From the NCBI RefSeq assembly GCF_040049295.1, contig NZ_JBDZDQ010000001.1, forward strand, positions 248,001-312,000: a stretch of DNA of 64,000 nucleotides, read 5' to 3'. The notes under the pieces were generated by a model. It had not been told where the DNA came from and searched no databases. It saw only the letters and a program-made list of their open reading frames with translations. A program made the translations under genes and the position numbers. Source of the DNA: Sphingomonas sp. KR3-1. Its GTDB lineage: Bacteria > Pseudomonadota > Alphaproteobacteria > Sphingomonadales > Sphingomonadaceae. Positions 29,469 through 37,197 of the stretch are shown one piece after another (position 1 is the stretch's first letter; every line of letters begins with the position of its first letter).

Positions 29469-30458
29469 ATGCAAGCCTCAGATCATCGCCCCGCAGCCCA
29501 GATACAGGGCCGCGCCGTCTTCCCGCACCGGCACCTCACCGGCATTGCGGGGCTCCAGCCGCACGAGATCATGTTCCTGCTCGACGAGGCCGAGCAATGG
29601 ATCGAGGCGAACCGCAGCCGCGCGCGCAACGATCGCCGGCTCGACGGCATCACCCAGATCAACGCCTTCTTCGAGAATTCCACCCGCACGCTCCTCTCCT
29701 TTGAGATCGCGGGCAAGCGGCTCGGCGCGGACGTGGTCAACATGCACGCCGCGCAAAGCTCGGTGAAGAAGGGCGAGACGCTGATCGACACCGCGGTCAC
29801 CTTGAACGCGATGCGCGCCGACGTGATCGTTATCCGCCACATGGCCTCGGGCGCGGTGCAGCTGATCGCCGACAAGGTCGATTGCCCGGTGCTCAACGCT
29901 GGCGACGGCTGGCACGAGCACCCCACCCAGGCACTGCTCGACGCGCTCACCATCCGCCGCCGCCGCGGCAGTGTCGCCGGCCAGCGCGTGGTGATCTGCG
30001 GCGACCTGCTTCACAGCCGGGTCGCCCGCTCGAACATGCTGGCGCTGACCTCCCTGGGTGCGGAAGTCCGCGTCGTCGCCCCCTCCACACTGATGCCGCC
30101 CGCGATCGAGGGGCTCTACGTCACGCCCTACACCGATTTCGACGCCGCGCTCGAGGGCGCCGACGTCGTGATGATGCTCCGCGTCCAGAACGAGCGGATG
30201 GCCGGCGGTTTCATCCCCTCCAGCCGCGAGTTCCATGCCCGCTACGGCCTCACGCTCGAGCGGCTCGCCCGCGCCAAGCCCGACGCGCTGGTCATGCACC
30301 CCGGCCCGATGAACCGCGGCGTCGAGATCGATTCCTCCGTCGCCGACCATCCCGAGCGCAGCGCGATCACCGAGCAGGTCGAGATGGGCGTGGCGGTCCG
30401 CATGGCCTGCCTCGACGTCCTGACCCGAGCCGAGCGCGGCGTGGAGGGCTGGGCATGA
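29469..30458 (+). CDS. pyrB: Aspartate carbamoyltransferase catalytic subunit
   Basis: This 329-residue enzyme makes carbamoyl-aspartate from aspartate and carbamoyl phosphate, the committed step of pyrimidine synthesis. The carbamoyl-phosphate site FENSTRT is at residues 68-74, followed by [24 protein letters not shown] and [10 protein letters not shown] near the C-terminus. No regulatory subunit gene (pyrI) is nearby. A degenerate pyrC follows on the same strand, as in other organisms where the two form a complex. A palindromic repeat copy lies between the two genes. Confidence 0.96.
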   Translation: MQASDHRPAAQIQGRAVFPHRHLTGIAGLQPHEIMFLLDEAEQWIEANRSRARNDRRLDGITQINAFFENSTRTLLSFEIAGKRLGADVVNMHAAQSSVKKGETLIDTAVTLNAMRADVIVIRHMASGAVQLIADKVDCPVLNAGDGWHEHPTQALLDALTIRRRRGSVAGQRVVICGDLLHSRVARSNMLALTSLGAEVRVVAPSTLMPPAIEGLYVTPYTDFDAALEGADVVMMLRVQNERMAGGFIPSSREFHARYGLTLERLARAKPDALVMHPGPMNRGVEIDSSVADHPERSAITEQVEMGVAVRMACLDVLTRAERGVEGWA

Positions 30459-30470
30459 CGCACATGTTAC

Positions 30471-30578
30471 CGTCATCCCGGCGAAAGCGGGGACCCAGTT
30501 CCTCTGCTTTCCCGCTTCACAACGGTCGTATTTGGCGGTGCCCCAAGGAGCTGGGCCCCCGCTTTCGCGGGGGTGACG
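30471..30578. repeat. Palindromic dispersed repeat, family 1, between pyrB and pyrC
   Basis: Arms CGTCATCCCGGCGAAAGCGGG and CCCGCTTTCGCGGGGGTGACG flank a central part. The right arm ends five bases before the pyrC ATG, so the GGGGG of the arm occupies the ribosome-binding position. Confidence 0.8.
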
Positions 30579-30582
30579 AAGA

Positions 30583-31770
30583 ATGAAGATCTTTGAGAAC
30601 ATCAAGCCCGTCGGCTTCACCGGCGATTTCGCCTTCGACGGCGAGACCATCGCCTCCCCCGCCCCCGGCGCCGAGCGGATCGACGGCAAGGGCCTCACCC
30701 TCGCCCCCGGCATCGTCGATCTCGGCGTGTTCGCTGTCGATCGCGCCGCCTGCCGCGCCGGCGGCATCACCCGCGTCGGGCTGATGCCCGATCAGTCGCC
30801 GATCCTCGACGATCCCGGCATCATCCGCCGCGCCGCGCTGATGGGGAAGCCGGACCTGTGGGTCCACCCGCTGGCCGCCGCCACGCGCGGGCTTCAGGGC
30901 AGCGACCTCGCCGAGATGGCGATCAACGCCGGCGCCGGCGCCAAGGCCGTCGCCACCGGCCGCCGCTGGATCGCCGATGCCGGGGTGATGCGCAAGGTGC
31001 TCGCCTATGCGCAGGACTGCGGCCTCACCGTGATCGCGCATGCCGAGGATGGCGGCCTCGCCGGCGATGCGGTCGCGACTGAAGGCCTCACCGCCACCCT
31101 GCTCGGCCTCCCCGCCGCGCCCGCCATCGCCGAGGCGCTGGCGATCGCGCGCGACACGATGCTCGCCGAGGATACCGGCGCGCGCCTCCATTTCCGCCAG
31201 GTCACCACCGCCGCGGGGCTCGACCTGATCCGCCAGGCCAAGCGTCGCGGCGTGCAGGTCACCTGCGGCGTCACCCCCGCGCACTGGCTGCTCTCGGACA
31301 TCGACCTCAGCGACTATCGCACCTATGCCCGCCTCTCGCCGCCGCTGCGCAGCGATGCCGACCGCCAGGCCGTCCGCGCCGCGCTAGCCGACGGCACGAT
31401 CGACGTGATCGCCTCGGGCCATGACCCGCGCGGGCCCGAGGGCAAGCGCCTGCCCTTCACCGATGCCGAGGACGGCATGTCGGGCGCCGAGACCCTGCTC
31501 TCGCTCTCGCTCGGCCTGGTCCGCGAGGAGCTGCTCGGCATGGAACGCCTGTTCGAACTGCTGGCCGCCAACCCGGCGCGCATCCTCGGCCTCTACGCCG
31601 GCACCCTCGCTCCCGGCACGCCCGCCGACGTCATCCTGTTCGATCCTGAGGCGCCGTGGATCGTCGACAGCACCAAGCTGAAGGCCCGCGCCGGCAACAC
31701 CCCGTTCGACGGGCTGCCGGTCCAGGGCAAGGTCCACCGCGTGTTCAAGGGCGGGCGCGAGATCGAATAG
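30583..31770 (+). CDS. pyrC: Dihydroorotase-like protein, probably non-catalytic PyrC partner of PyrB
   Basis: This 395-residue protein has the amidohydrolase fold of type I dihydroorotase, but the metal-binding HxH of the family's PGxxDxHxH segment reads PGIVDLGVF (residues 42-50), with Gly and Phe at the two histidine positions. TVIAHAEDGG and ASGHDPRGPEGKRLPF retain other conserved residues. Similar degenerate proteins sit next to pyrB in pseudomonads and other bacteria and serve as structural partners of aspartate carbamoyltransferase; whether this one has activity cannot be told. If inactive, a separate functional dihydroorotase should exist elsewhere in the genome. Confidence 0.85.
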   Translation: MKIFENIKPVGFTGDFAFDGETIASPAPGAERIDGKGLTLAPGIVDLGVFAVDRAACRAGGITRVGLMPDQSPILDDPGIIRRAALMGKPDLWVHPLAAATRGLQGSDLAEMAINAGAGAKAVATGRRWIADAGVMRKVLAYAQDCGLTVIAHAEDGGLAGDAVATEGLTATLLGLPAAPAIAEALAIARDTMLAEDTGARLHFRQVTTAAGLDLIRQAKRRGVQVTCGVTPAHWLLSDIDLSDYRTYARLSPPLRSDADRQAVRAALADGTIDVIASGHDPRGPEGKRLPFTDAEDGMSGAETLLSLSLGLVREELLGMERLFELLAANPARILGLYAGTLAPGTPADVILFDPEAPWIVDSTKLKARAGNTPFDGLPVQGKVHRVFKGGREIE

Positions 31771-31859
31771 AACCGCATCGCCGGTGGTTCACGAGCCGGC
31801 CAAGCCCCGCTAAAGCGGATGCATTGGCGCATCTGCGCCGCAGGGTGGCGCACAAGTCT

Positions 31860-32381
31860 ATGGATTCCTCAGCATTTGATCGGCTCACCGAGCGGCAGAA
31901 GGAATGCCTGCGCCTGGTCGCTGCGCCGGCCAATTCGAAGCGGATCGCGCGCGAGCTCGGCATCTCGAGCCATACGGTGGACGAGCATATCCGCGGCGCG
32001 CTGGCGACGCTGGCGGTGTCGGATCGGATGGAGGCGGCCCGGGCCTTCCTCGCGTACGAAGGCGGCCGCCCCCCTCAAATGTTGAGTAGTCAATCCGGTG
32101 GAATGGCGGCAGGCACCGGCGCCGGTCCATCAAACCCCTCGTTCGGGAAGCCGGACGAAGACCGAGACGCGACCCTGCCGGAGCTTCCGGCGCCGATGGA
32201 GGCGGTTCACCCTCCCGCGGCATCGCTCTGGCCTTCGCTCCCCTTCCCTACCCCGGGGAGAATGCGGAATGACCTAGACCGTACCGCAAGACTGTTCTGG
32301 ATCGGCGCCGGCATCGCCCTGCTGATCCTCACGGCGAGCCTCTATCTGGCGCTCGCCGTCCGATATAGCGGCTCGCACTAG
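31860..32381 (+). CDS. Tail-anchored LuxR-type HTH protein
   Basis: This 173-residue protein has an N-terminal LuxR-type helix-turn-helix (LTERQKECLRLVAAPANSKR followed by ELGISSHTVDEHIRGALATL, the DNA-recognition helix), a Pro/Gly/Ser-rich linker of about 70 residues, and a single C-terminal membrane helix (FWIGAGIALLILTASLYLAL). There is no receiver or autoinducer domain. The layout would place a DNA-binding domain at the inner membrane, as in ToxR-type regulators. Its role is unknown. It begins 90 bases after pyrC; GTG 31848 is an alternative start. Confidence 0.75.
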   Translation: MDSSAFDRLTERQKECLRLVAAPANSKRIARELGISSHTVDEHIRGALATLAVSDRMEAARAFLAYEGGRPPQMLSSQSGGMAAGTGAGPSNPSFGKPDEDRDATLPELPAPMEAVHPPAASLWPSLPFPTPGRMRNDLDRTARLFWIGAGIALLILTASLYLALAVRYSGSH

Positions 32382-32441
32382 AGCCTTTCTCACCCACTGA
32401 CAGCGAAACGCGCCGGCATGCGTCGGCGCGAAGGGGGATTT

Positions 32442-32801
32442 ATGCGCCAACAGATTATCGAAGCCGGCCAGATGATTGCCGCGGACCTGCTCATGCTCGA
32501 GGGGCAGATTGACGAGACGATTGCCAGCGGCGGCCGCCTGCCGATGACCATGATGGCCGCCAGGGCGCATGCGAAGCTGCCCGCGTCCGTCGACCAGGAA
32601 GCCCTGCGCCACGCCGCCAAGGCCTTCGAGCTGATGGTCCAGGCGCGCCAGCACGTCGTCCAGGCCCATGCCCGCTATGCCGAGGTGCAGAAGGAGCTCG
32701 GGATGGAAAGCGTCGCTTTCGGCGACCAGTATCTTTGCCCGGGCGAAAGCGGCTCCGCGCCGAGCGAGCCGGCAATCCGCCTTGCCGCTTCGCGCGGCTG
32801 A
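32442..32801 (+). CDS. Hypothetical helical protein (119 aa)
   Basis: This 119-residue protein is predicted almost wholly helical (MRQQIIEAGQMIAADLLMLE, then EALRHAAKAFELMVQARQHV) with one cysteine late in the chain. No signal peptide or membrane segment. AAGGGGGA precedes the ATG with good spacing. The heptad-like hydrophobic pattern suggests a small helical bundle. I recognise no family. It follows the tail-anchored HTH gene and precedes a small membrane protein gene on the same strand. Confidence 0.6.
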   Translation: MRQQIIEAGQMIAADLLMLEGQIDETIASGGRLPMTMMAARAHAKLPASVDQEALRHAAKAFELMVQARQHVVQAHARYAEVQKELGMESVAFGDQYLCPGESGSAPSEPAIRLAASRG

Positions 32802-32852
32802 TGTTCTCGTTGAGGCTTGACCGGCCCGGACCCCGCGTGGTCCGGTGTCGGC

Positions 32853-33323
32853 ATGTGGCACGTCATGCTCTTCTACTTTCTCCTGGCCGGGAGCTCGGCC
32901 TATGCACTGTGGAAGGGCGGCGCGCCCGAGCGCATCGCCGCGGTGATCATCCTGCTCGCCACGCTGTTCACGCTGCTGGTGGCGCCGGACAAGTCATGGG
33001 TGTTCGGTTCGGTCCATGCGGGGATCTTCCTGGTGGACCTCAGCATGTTCGTCGCGCTGGTGGCGCTCGCGCTGCATGCGGACCGCTTCTGGCCGCTCTG
33101 GATGAGCGCGATGCAGGGATTCGGCGTGTTCGGCCACATATCGGTCTGGCTGGCGCCGTCGATCAAGCCGGTCGTCTATGCGGCGACGCATGCCATAGCG
33201 AGCTACCCGATCCTGATCCTGCTAGCCTTCGCGACCTATCGCCATCTGCGCCGCGTCTCGGCAAACGGCGCCGACCCGTCATGGGCCGAACCCTCCTATG
33301 CGCCGATGCGCGCCGGAGCCTAG
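32853..33323 (+). CDS. Hypothetical small membrane protein
   Basis: This protein of about 156 residues has four membrane helices (LFYFLLAGSSAYALW at the start, then IAAVIILLATLFTLLV, a third with FLVDLSMFVALVALAL, and a fourth late helix). No family is recognised. ATG 32853 is preferred; a TTG at 32817 would add twelve residues. It lies between the helical protein gene and the MarR-like gene on the same strand with about 30 bases to the next start. Confidence 0.6.
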   Translation: MWHVMLFYFLLAGSSAYALWKGGAPERIAAVIILLATLFTLLVAPDKSWVFGSVHAGIFLVDLSMFVALVALALHADRFWPLWMSAMQGFGVFGHISVWLAPSIKPVVYAATHAIASYPILILLAFATYRHLRRVSANGADPSWAEPSYAPMRAGA

Positions 33324-33353
33324 CGCCCGCCGACCAGATCGAGGAGGACGGCA

Positions 33354-33809
33354 ATGCCCGACTCTCCTGAACGAGACGAAGACGACGCGCTGTTTCGTGC
33401 CGCGCGCGACCTGGTTGCGGGCGAGCAACCCGACGGGCTGCAGGCCGAGCATCTGGATCGCGCGATCGCCCGCGGCGGGATCTCCGCGCTGGACCGCGCC
33501 CGGGCGCTCTACGACCTGCGGCGCTCGCGCGAGCATTTCTTCAAGGGCAATGCCGATCTCTTCGGCGAACCCGCATGGGATATCCTGCTCGATCTCTTCA
33601 TTGCCGGGGAGATGGGCAAGCAGGTGTCGGTCACCAGCGCCTGCATCGGCGCGAACACGCCGCCCACCACCGCGCTTCGCTGGCTCAGCCTGCTCGAGGA
33701 GCGCGGCCTGGTGCAGCGGATCCCCGATCTGCATGACCGGCGCCGGGCATTGATGCGCCTTACTCCGAAAGGCGATCAATCGCTCCGCGCATATCTGGAG
33801 ACGTGCTGA
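33354..33809 (+). CDS. MarR-like winged-helix protein
   Basis: This 151-residue protein has an N-terminal helical segment of about 65 residues and a MarR-type winged helix (WDILLDLFIAGEMGKQVSVT, then ANTPPTTALRWLSLLEERGL and the wing DLHDRRRALMRLTPKG). It probably binds DNA as a dimer. Sphingomonad genomes contain many such regulators next to small unknown proteins. It could respond to a metabolite but nothing shows which. Its 3' end overlaps a short opposite-strand frame. Confidence 0.75.
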   Translation: MPDSPERDEDDALFRAARDLVAGEQPDGLQAEHLDRAIARGGISALDRARALYDLRRSREHFFKGNADLFGEPAWDILLDLFIAGEMGKQVSVTSACIGANTPPTTALRWLSLLEERGLVQRIPDLHDRRRALMRLTPKGDQSLRAYLETC

Positions 33810-33966
33810 CCATTTCCGCCAGGTCGACATGCGCGCTGAGGATGTCGATGCCGGTTCCGATATGGACGGCGGCCAGCGGCTGGCCGACCGACTCGGCGAC
33901 GCGAATCAGTTCTTCGCCAATCGCGATCGCCCGCCGGCACAGTTCGATCTCATGCGCAATTTCCAT
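33760..33966 (-). CDS. Possible small helical protein (68 aa), antisense-overlapping
   Basis: A 68-residue frame encodes a regular amphipathic pattern (IELCRRAIAIGEELIRVAES) followed by LAAVHIGTGIDILSAHVDLA. This looks like real protein and not a shadow, but the nearest purine-rich stretch (GAAGGAAA) is about 14 bases from the ATG, and the last 50 bases lie on top of the MarR-like gene. Whether it is expressed is uncertain. Confidence 0.4.
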   Translation of the reverse strand: MEIAHEIELCRRAIAIGEELIRVAESVGQPLAAVHIGTGIDILSAHVDLAEMVSTSPDMRGAIDRLSE

Positions 33967-34106
33967 GGGGGGTCGGGTTTCCTTCAGCCGGGGCCGGCGT
34001 CGATCAGATATCAGCACTATGTCCGCGCGCATCCTGCCGAAAACGCGCGCTTGTGCCGTTTTGAACCCATCACGCCACGCGCCGGACCGCAAGCCCGGGT
34101 GAATCC

Positions 34107-34493
34107 CTATTTCTTCCGCGCCGGCTTCGCCAGATTCGCCGCCACCGCCTCCTGGATCAGCGCCGTCAGCGCCGCTGCGTCGATCTCAGCGCCTTCCGCG
34201 AAATCGATCGCGCGGCGGACATTTCCCTCGAGGCTCGAATTGAACAGCCCGGTCGGGTCCGCCAGCGCCGCGCCCTTGGCAAAGGTCAGCTTCACCGCCG
34301 CCTTGTAGGTCTCGCCCGTGCAGATAATCCCGGCATGCTCGAACACCGGCACGCCGCGCCACTTCCACGTCTCCTCCACCTGCGGATCGGCCGCGTGGAT
34401 GATCGCGCGCAACCGGGCGAGCGTCTCGCCGCGCCAGTCGCCCAGCGCCGCGATGCGTTCGTCGATCAGCTCGGAGGGCGTCTTCTCGGTCAT
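34107..34493 (-). CDS. DUF1801 (YdhG-like) domain protein
   Basis: This 128-residue protein belongs to the DUF1801/YdhG family: LIDERIAALGDWRGETLARL, IIHAADPQVEETWKWRGVPV, and AAVKLTFAKGAALADP. The family has a frataxin-like fold and is often near ArsR/MarR-type regulators; a role in iron or stress has been proposed for relatives but is not settled. The start overlaps the stop of a 61-residue membrane protein (ATGA), so they are coupled. Confidence 0.85.
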   Translation of the reverse strand: MTEKTPSELIDERIAALGDWRGETLARLRAIIHAADPQVEETWKWRGVPVFEHAGIICTGETYKAAVKLTFAKGAALADPTGLFNSSLEGNVRRAIDFAEGAEIDAAALTALIQEAVAANLAKPARKK

Positions 34494-34675
34494 GCGTTCC
34501 TCGCCAGATAGGGCCGCGCGAACATGTAGAGCCCGGTCGGCAGCAGCACCAGCAGCGGAATCACCGCGAGCAGCCCCAGCCACTGCGCATTGCTCTTCAG
34601 GATCACCGCGACGATGTTCACGATCGCGGCGATGCTGAACACGAAACCGCTCCAGCGGTGGATCTGGCGTAGCAT
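34490..34675 (-). CDS. Small two-helix membrane protein (61 aa)
   Basis: This 61-residue protein has two membrane helices (FVFSIAAIVNIVAVILKS and LGLLAVIPLLVLLPTGLYMF) joined by a short loop. No family is recognised. It is the first gene of a pair with the DUF1801 protein, overlapping it by four bases. Two operator-like palindromes lie directly upstream, between it and the AraC gene. The ATG at 34675 follows GAGAGGAGTGCC. Confidence 0.65.
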   Translation of the reverse strand: MLRQIHRWSGFVFSIAAIVNIVAVILKSNAQWLGLLAVIPLLVLLPTGLYMFARPYLARNA

Positions 34676-34689
34676 GGCACTCCTCTCAA

Positions 34690-34729
34690 ATAACCATTGG
34701 GCTATGATTTCTCATAACCACTCAGTTAT
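34690..34729. promoter_or_regulatory. Two palindromic operator-like sites upstream of the DUF1801 pair
   Basis: ATAACCATTGGGCTAT (34690-34705) and ATAACCACTCAGTTAT (34714-34729) are similar 16-base imperfect palindromes, 24 bases apart centre to centre, in an AT-rich stretch. Such sites fit ArsR-type repressors, though no ArsR gene is adjacent. Confidence 0.5.
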
Positions 34730-35550
34730 CAGTGAGTCAATCCCGCGGCGGAATGCCGCTCGGCCATGTAGCGCCCCGGCGAGGTGCCCAGCACCTTGCG
34801 GAACATCGTCACGAAGCTCGGCACGCTCTCATAGCCCAGCTTCGCCGCCACCTGCTGGATCGAGCTGCCGCCCGATAGCCACTTCACCGCCAGCATCACG
34901 CCGAGCTGCTGGCGCCAGCGCCCGAAGCTCATCCCCGTCTCACGCAGGATCGTCCGCGCCAGCGTCCGCTCGCTCAGCCCTGCCCGCTTCGCCCAGACAT
35001 CCAGCGTGCCCCGGTCGGCCGGCGCGGCGAGCATCGCCTCGGCGATCCGGCGCAGCCGCGAATCACTCGGCATCGGCAGATGGAGGTCCTCGACCTGGGC
35101 GTGCGCCAGCTCGTCGAGCAGCACCGCCACCATCCGTCCGTTCGCGTCGCTCTCCTCATAGAGCACCGGCAAATGCGCGCAGCGGACGAGCAGTTCGCGC
35201 AGCAGCGGCGTCACCGAGATCGCGCAGCAGGTCATAGGCAGGTTCGCCGCCACCTCGGGCGCGACGAAGGCATTGTACCCCTCCAGCCGCCCCGTCGCCT
35301 TGATGCTGTGCAGCGCATCGCCGGGGATCCACACCGCGCTGCGCGGCGGCACGATCCACAGCCCGCCTTCCACCTCACAGGTCAGCGCTCCGCGATGGAC
35401 GAGCAGCACCTGCCCCTTGCGATGCCGGTGCGGCTCGAGCTCGAACGCCCCGACATCGGTCATCGCCGCGCCATAGGTCACCACCGGACGCGGCACCTCG
35501 TCGGGATCGAGCCAGCTCTCCTTGTCGGCCTTGCTGGTCAGGATCGGCAT
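34729..35550 (-). CDS. AraC family transcriptional regulator
   Basis: This 273-residue protein has an N-terminal cupin-type sensor (FELEPHRHRKGQVLLVHRGA, a likely metal- or ligand-binding His pair) and a C-terminal AraC double helix-turn-helix (VWAKRAGLSERTLARTILRE and QQVAAKLGYESVPSFVTMFR). It likely controls the divergent methyltransferase/flavoreductase pair that starts 130 bases away, since siderophore-interacting proteins are often under AraC regulators. The ATG at 35550 follows AGAAGGG. Confidence 0.88.
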   Translation of the reverse strand: MPILTSKADKESWLDPDEVPRPVVTYGAAMTDVGAFELEPHRHRKGQVLLVHRGALTCEVEGGLWIVPPRSAVWIPGDALHSIKATGRLEGYNAFVAPEVAANLPMTCCAISVTPLLRELLVRCAHLPVLYEESDANGRMVAVLLDELAHAQVEDLHLPMPSDSRLRRIAEAMLAAPADRGTLDVWAKRAGLSERTLARTILRETGMSFGRWRQQLGVMLAVKWLSGGSSIQQVAAKLGYESVPSFVTMFRKVLGTSPGRYMAERHSAAGLTH

Positions 35551-35681
35551 GGCCAGGCCCTTCTGCGATAACTGGCCGTTTTGGATAACATTCTGTCCAA
35601 CCTTCGGAATGACGCCGTTGTTGCGAGCGATTATCACTTTGCAACATCGCGGTCGAGAGCGGCCGCACGAAAGGGAAGACA

Positions 35682-36380
35682 GTGACGACATTGACCGACG
35701 CGCCGGTAGCCGGCCTCCTCGAAACGCTCCATCGCGAAGCCACTGCCACCGACGAGGCGCATTTCCGCGCGATGATGGACAAGGTCGAGGCGCAGGACGG
35801 CAATATCGACGCGCTGGTCGCCAATATCCTCGCCGAGGAGCGCGCCGACCTGACCGCGGTCTATCGTGGCTATGCCGGCAATTTCCTCGCCGTCTCGCCG
35901 GTCTTCGGCCGCTTCCTCTATGCGATGGCCCGCGCCCGCAACGCGAAGCGGATCGTCGAGTTTGGCACGTCGATGGGCGTCTCGGCGATCTACCTCGCCG
36001 CTGCGCTGCGCGACAATGGCGGCGGCATGCTGATCGGCAGCGAGATCGAACCGGCCAAGGCCGCCCGCGCCCGCGCCCATCTCGAAGCCGCCGGCCTCGC
36101 CGACCTGGTCGAGATCCGCGAGGGCAATGCGCTGGAGACCCTCGCCGATCCCGGCGGCCCGGTCGACCTGCTGCTCGTCGACGGCGCCTTCTCGCTCTAC
36201 CTCCCCGTGCTCAAGCTGATCGAGCCGCACCTCGCGCCCGGCGCGGTGATCCTCGGCGAGAACGCCTTCGACCCCGCCTATCAGGACTATGTCCGCAACC
36301 CGGCCAATGGCTATGTCTCGCAGCCCCTCCCGGTGGATGAGGGCCGCGGCAACGAATTCACCGTAAGGATCGCCGCCTGA
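35682..36380 (+). CDS. O-methyltransferase (family 3, MdmC/COMT-like)
   Basis: This 232-residue class I SAM-dependent methyltransferase shows the COMT-like arrangement: an N-terminal helical part, motif I VEFGTSMGVSAIYLAAAL, the acidic SEIEPAKAARARAHLE, and DLLLVDGAFSLYLPVLKLIE with the metal-binding Asp. Substrate unknown, probably a catechol or other hydroxylated small molecule. GTG 35682 is the start, after AAAGGGAAG. The next gene begins on the last base of its stop codon, so they form an operon, divergent from the AraC gene. Confidence 0.85.
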   Translation: MTTLTDAPVAGLLETLHREATATDEAHFRAMMDKVEAQDGNIDALVANILAEERADLTAVYRGYAGNFLAVSPVFGRFLYAMARARNAKRIVEFGTSMGVSAIYLAAALRDNGGGMLIGSEIEPAKAARARAHLEAAGLADLVEIREGNALETLADPGGPVDLLLVDGAFSLYLPVLKLIEPHLAPGAVILGENAFDPAYQDYVRNPANGYVSQPLPVDEGRGNEFTVRIAA

Positions 36381-37120
36381 TGCTCGCCCCCGACTCCCCC
36401 GAACGACCCGCCGCGGCCAGGCCAGGCCGGATCAGCCAGGCGCTGCTCCGCCTGCTGATGAAGCCCGCCGCGATCATCGCCAATGAGGAGCTGAGCGACC
36501 GCTTCCGCCTGATCACGATCGAAGGCCCCGCCCTTGCCGGCATCACCTGGACCCCGGGGCAGAAGCTGCAGGTGTCGATGGGCTCGGCGTTCCAGACGCG
36601 CACCTACACGCCGATCGAGTGGAATGCCGTGGCCGGGCGCACCTGCATCCTCGGCTATGCGCATGGCGAGGGTCCTGGCAGCGCCTGGGTGCGCGGTGCC
36701 CGCCCGGGCGACGCCTGCGACCTGCTCGGCCCGCGCGGCTCGCTCGACGCCGGGCGCCTGCCCGGCCCGCTGGCGGTGTTCGGCGACGAGACCGCGATCG
36801 GCCTCGCCTATGCGCTCGCCCGCAAGGAGCGCGCCGTCGCCAGCCATTTCGAAGTCGATGATGCCGAAAGCACCTGCCGGGCCGCCGAGCAGCTCGGCCT
36901 CGCGCACATCGCGCTGTACCCGCGCAGCGCGGGCGACGCGCATCTCGCCCGCATGGAGGCCGCCCTCCCCGATCTCGTCGCCTCGGGCGCGTCCTTCGTC
37001 CTCGCGGGCAAGGCCGGCACCGTCCAGCGCCTGCGCCACGCCCTCAAGCGCGACGGCGTCTCCCCGGCGCGCGTGATCACCAAGGCCTATTGGGCGCCGG
37101 GAAAGACCGGGCTCGACTAA
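36380..37120 (+). CDS. Siderophore-interacting FAD-dependent reductase (SIP family)
   Basis: This 246-residue flavoprotein belongs to the siderophore-interacting protein family, which reduces ferric siderophores in the cytoplasm with NAD(P)H. The FAD-binding segment QTRTYTPIEWN is present around residue 74, GYAHGEGPGSAWVRGARPGD follows, and the C-terminal half is the NAD(P)-binding lobe ending in KAYWAPGKTGLD. It shares a base with the methyltransferase stop codon (TGATG). A strong hairpin follows at 37141. Confidence 0.85.
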   Translation: MLAPDSPERPAAARPGRISQALLRLLMKPAAIIANEELSDRFRLITIEGPALAGITWTPGQKLQVSMGSAFQTRTYTPIEWNAVAGRTCILGYAHGEGPGSAWVRGARPGDACDLLGPRGSLDAGRLPGPLAVFGDETAIGLAYALARKERAVASHFEVDDAESTCRAAEQLGLAHIALYPRSAGDAHLARMEAALPDLVASGASFVLAGKAGTVQRLRHALKRDGVSPARVITKAYWAPGKTGLD

Positions 37121-37140
37121 GCCCTTGCCGCCACGACGAA

Positions 37141-37170
37141 AAAGGCCGGGGCGTCGCCGCCCCGGCCTTT
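37141..37170. terminator. Bidirectional terminator
   Basis: A perfect 13-bp stem (AAAGGCCGGGGCG / CGCCCCGGCCTTT) with loop TCGC lies between the convergent SIP and TPR-SPOR genes, flanked by A-rich sequence on one side and TTTCCTTTT on the other. Confidence 0.85.
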
Positions 37171-37197
37171 CCTTTTCCCGATGGGAGAGGGAAACTC

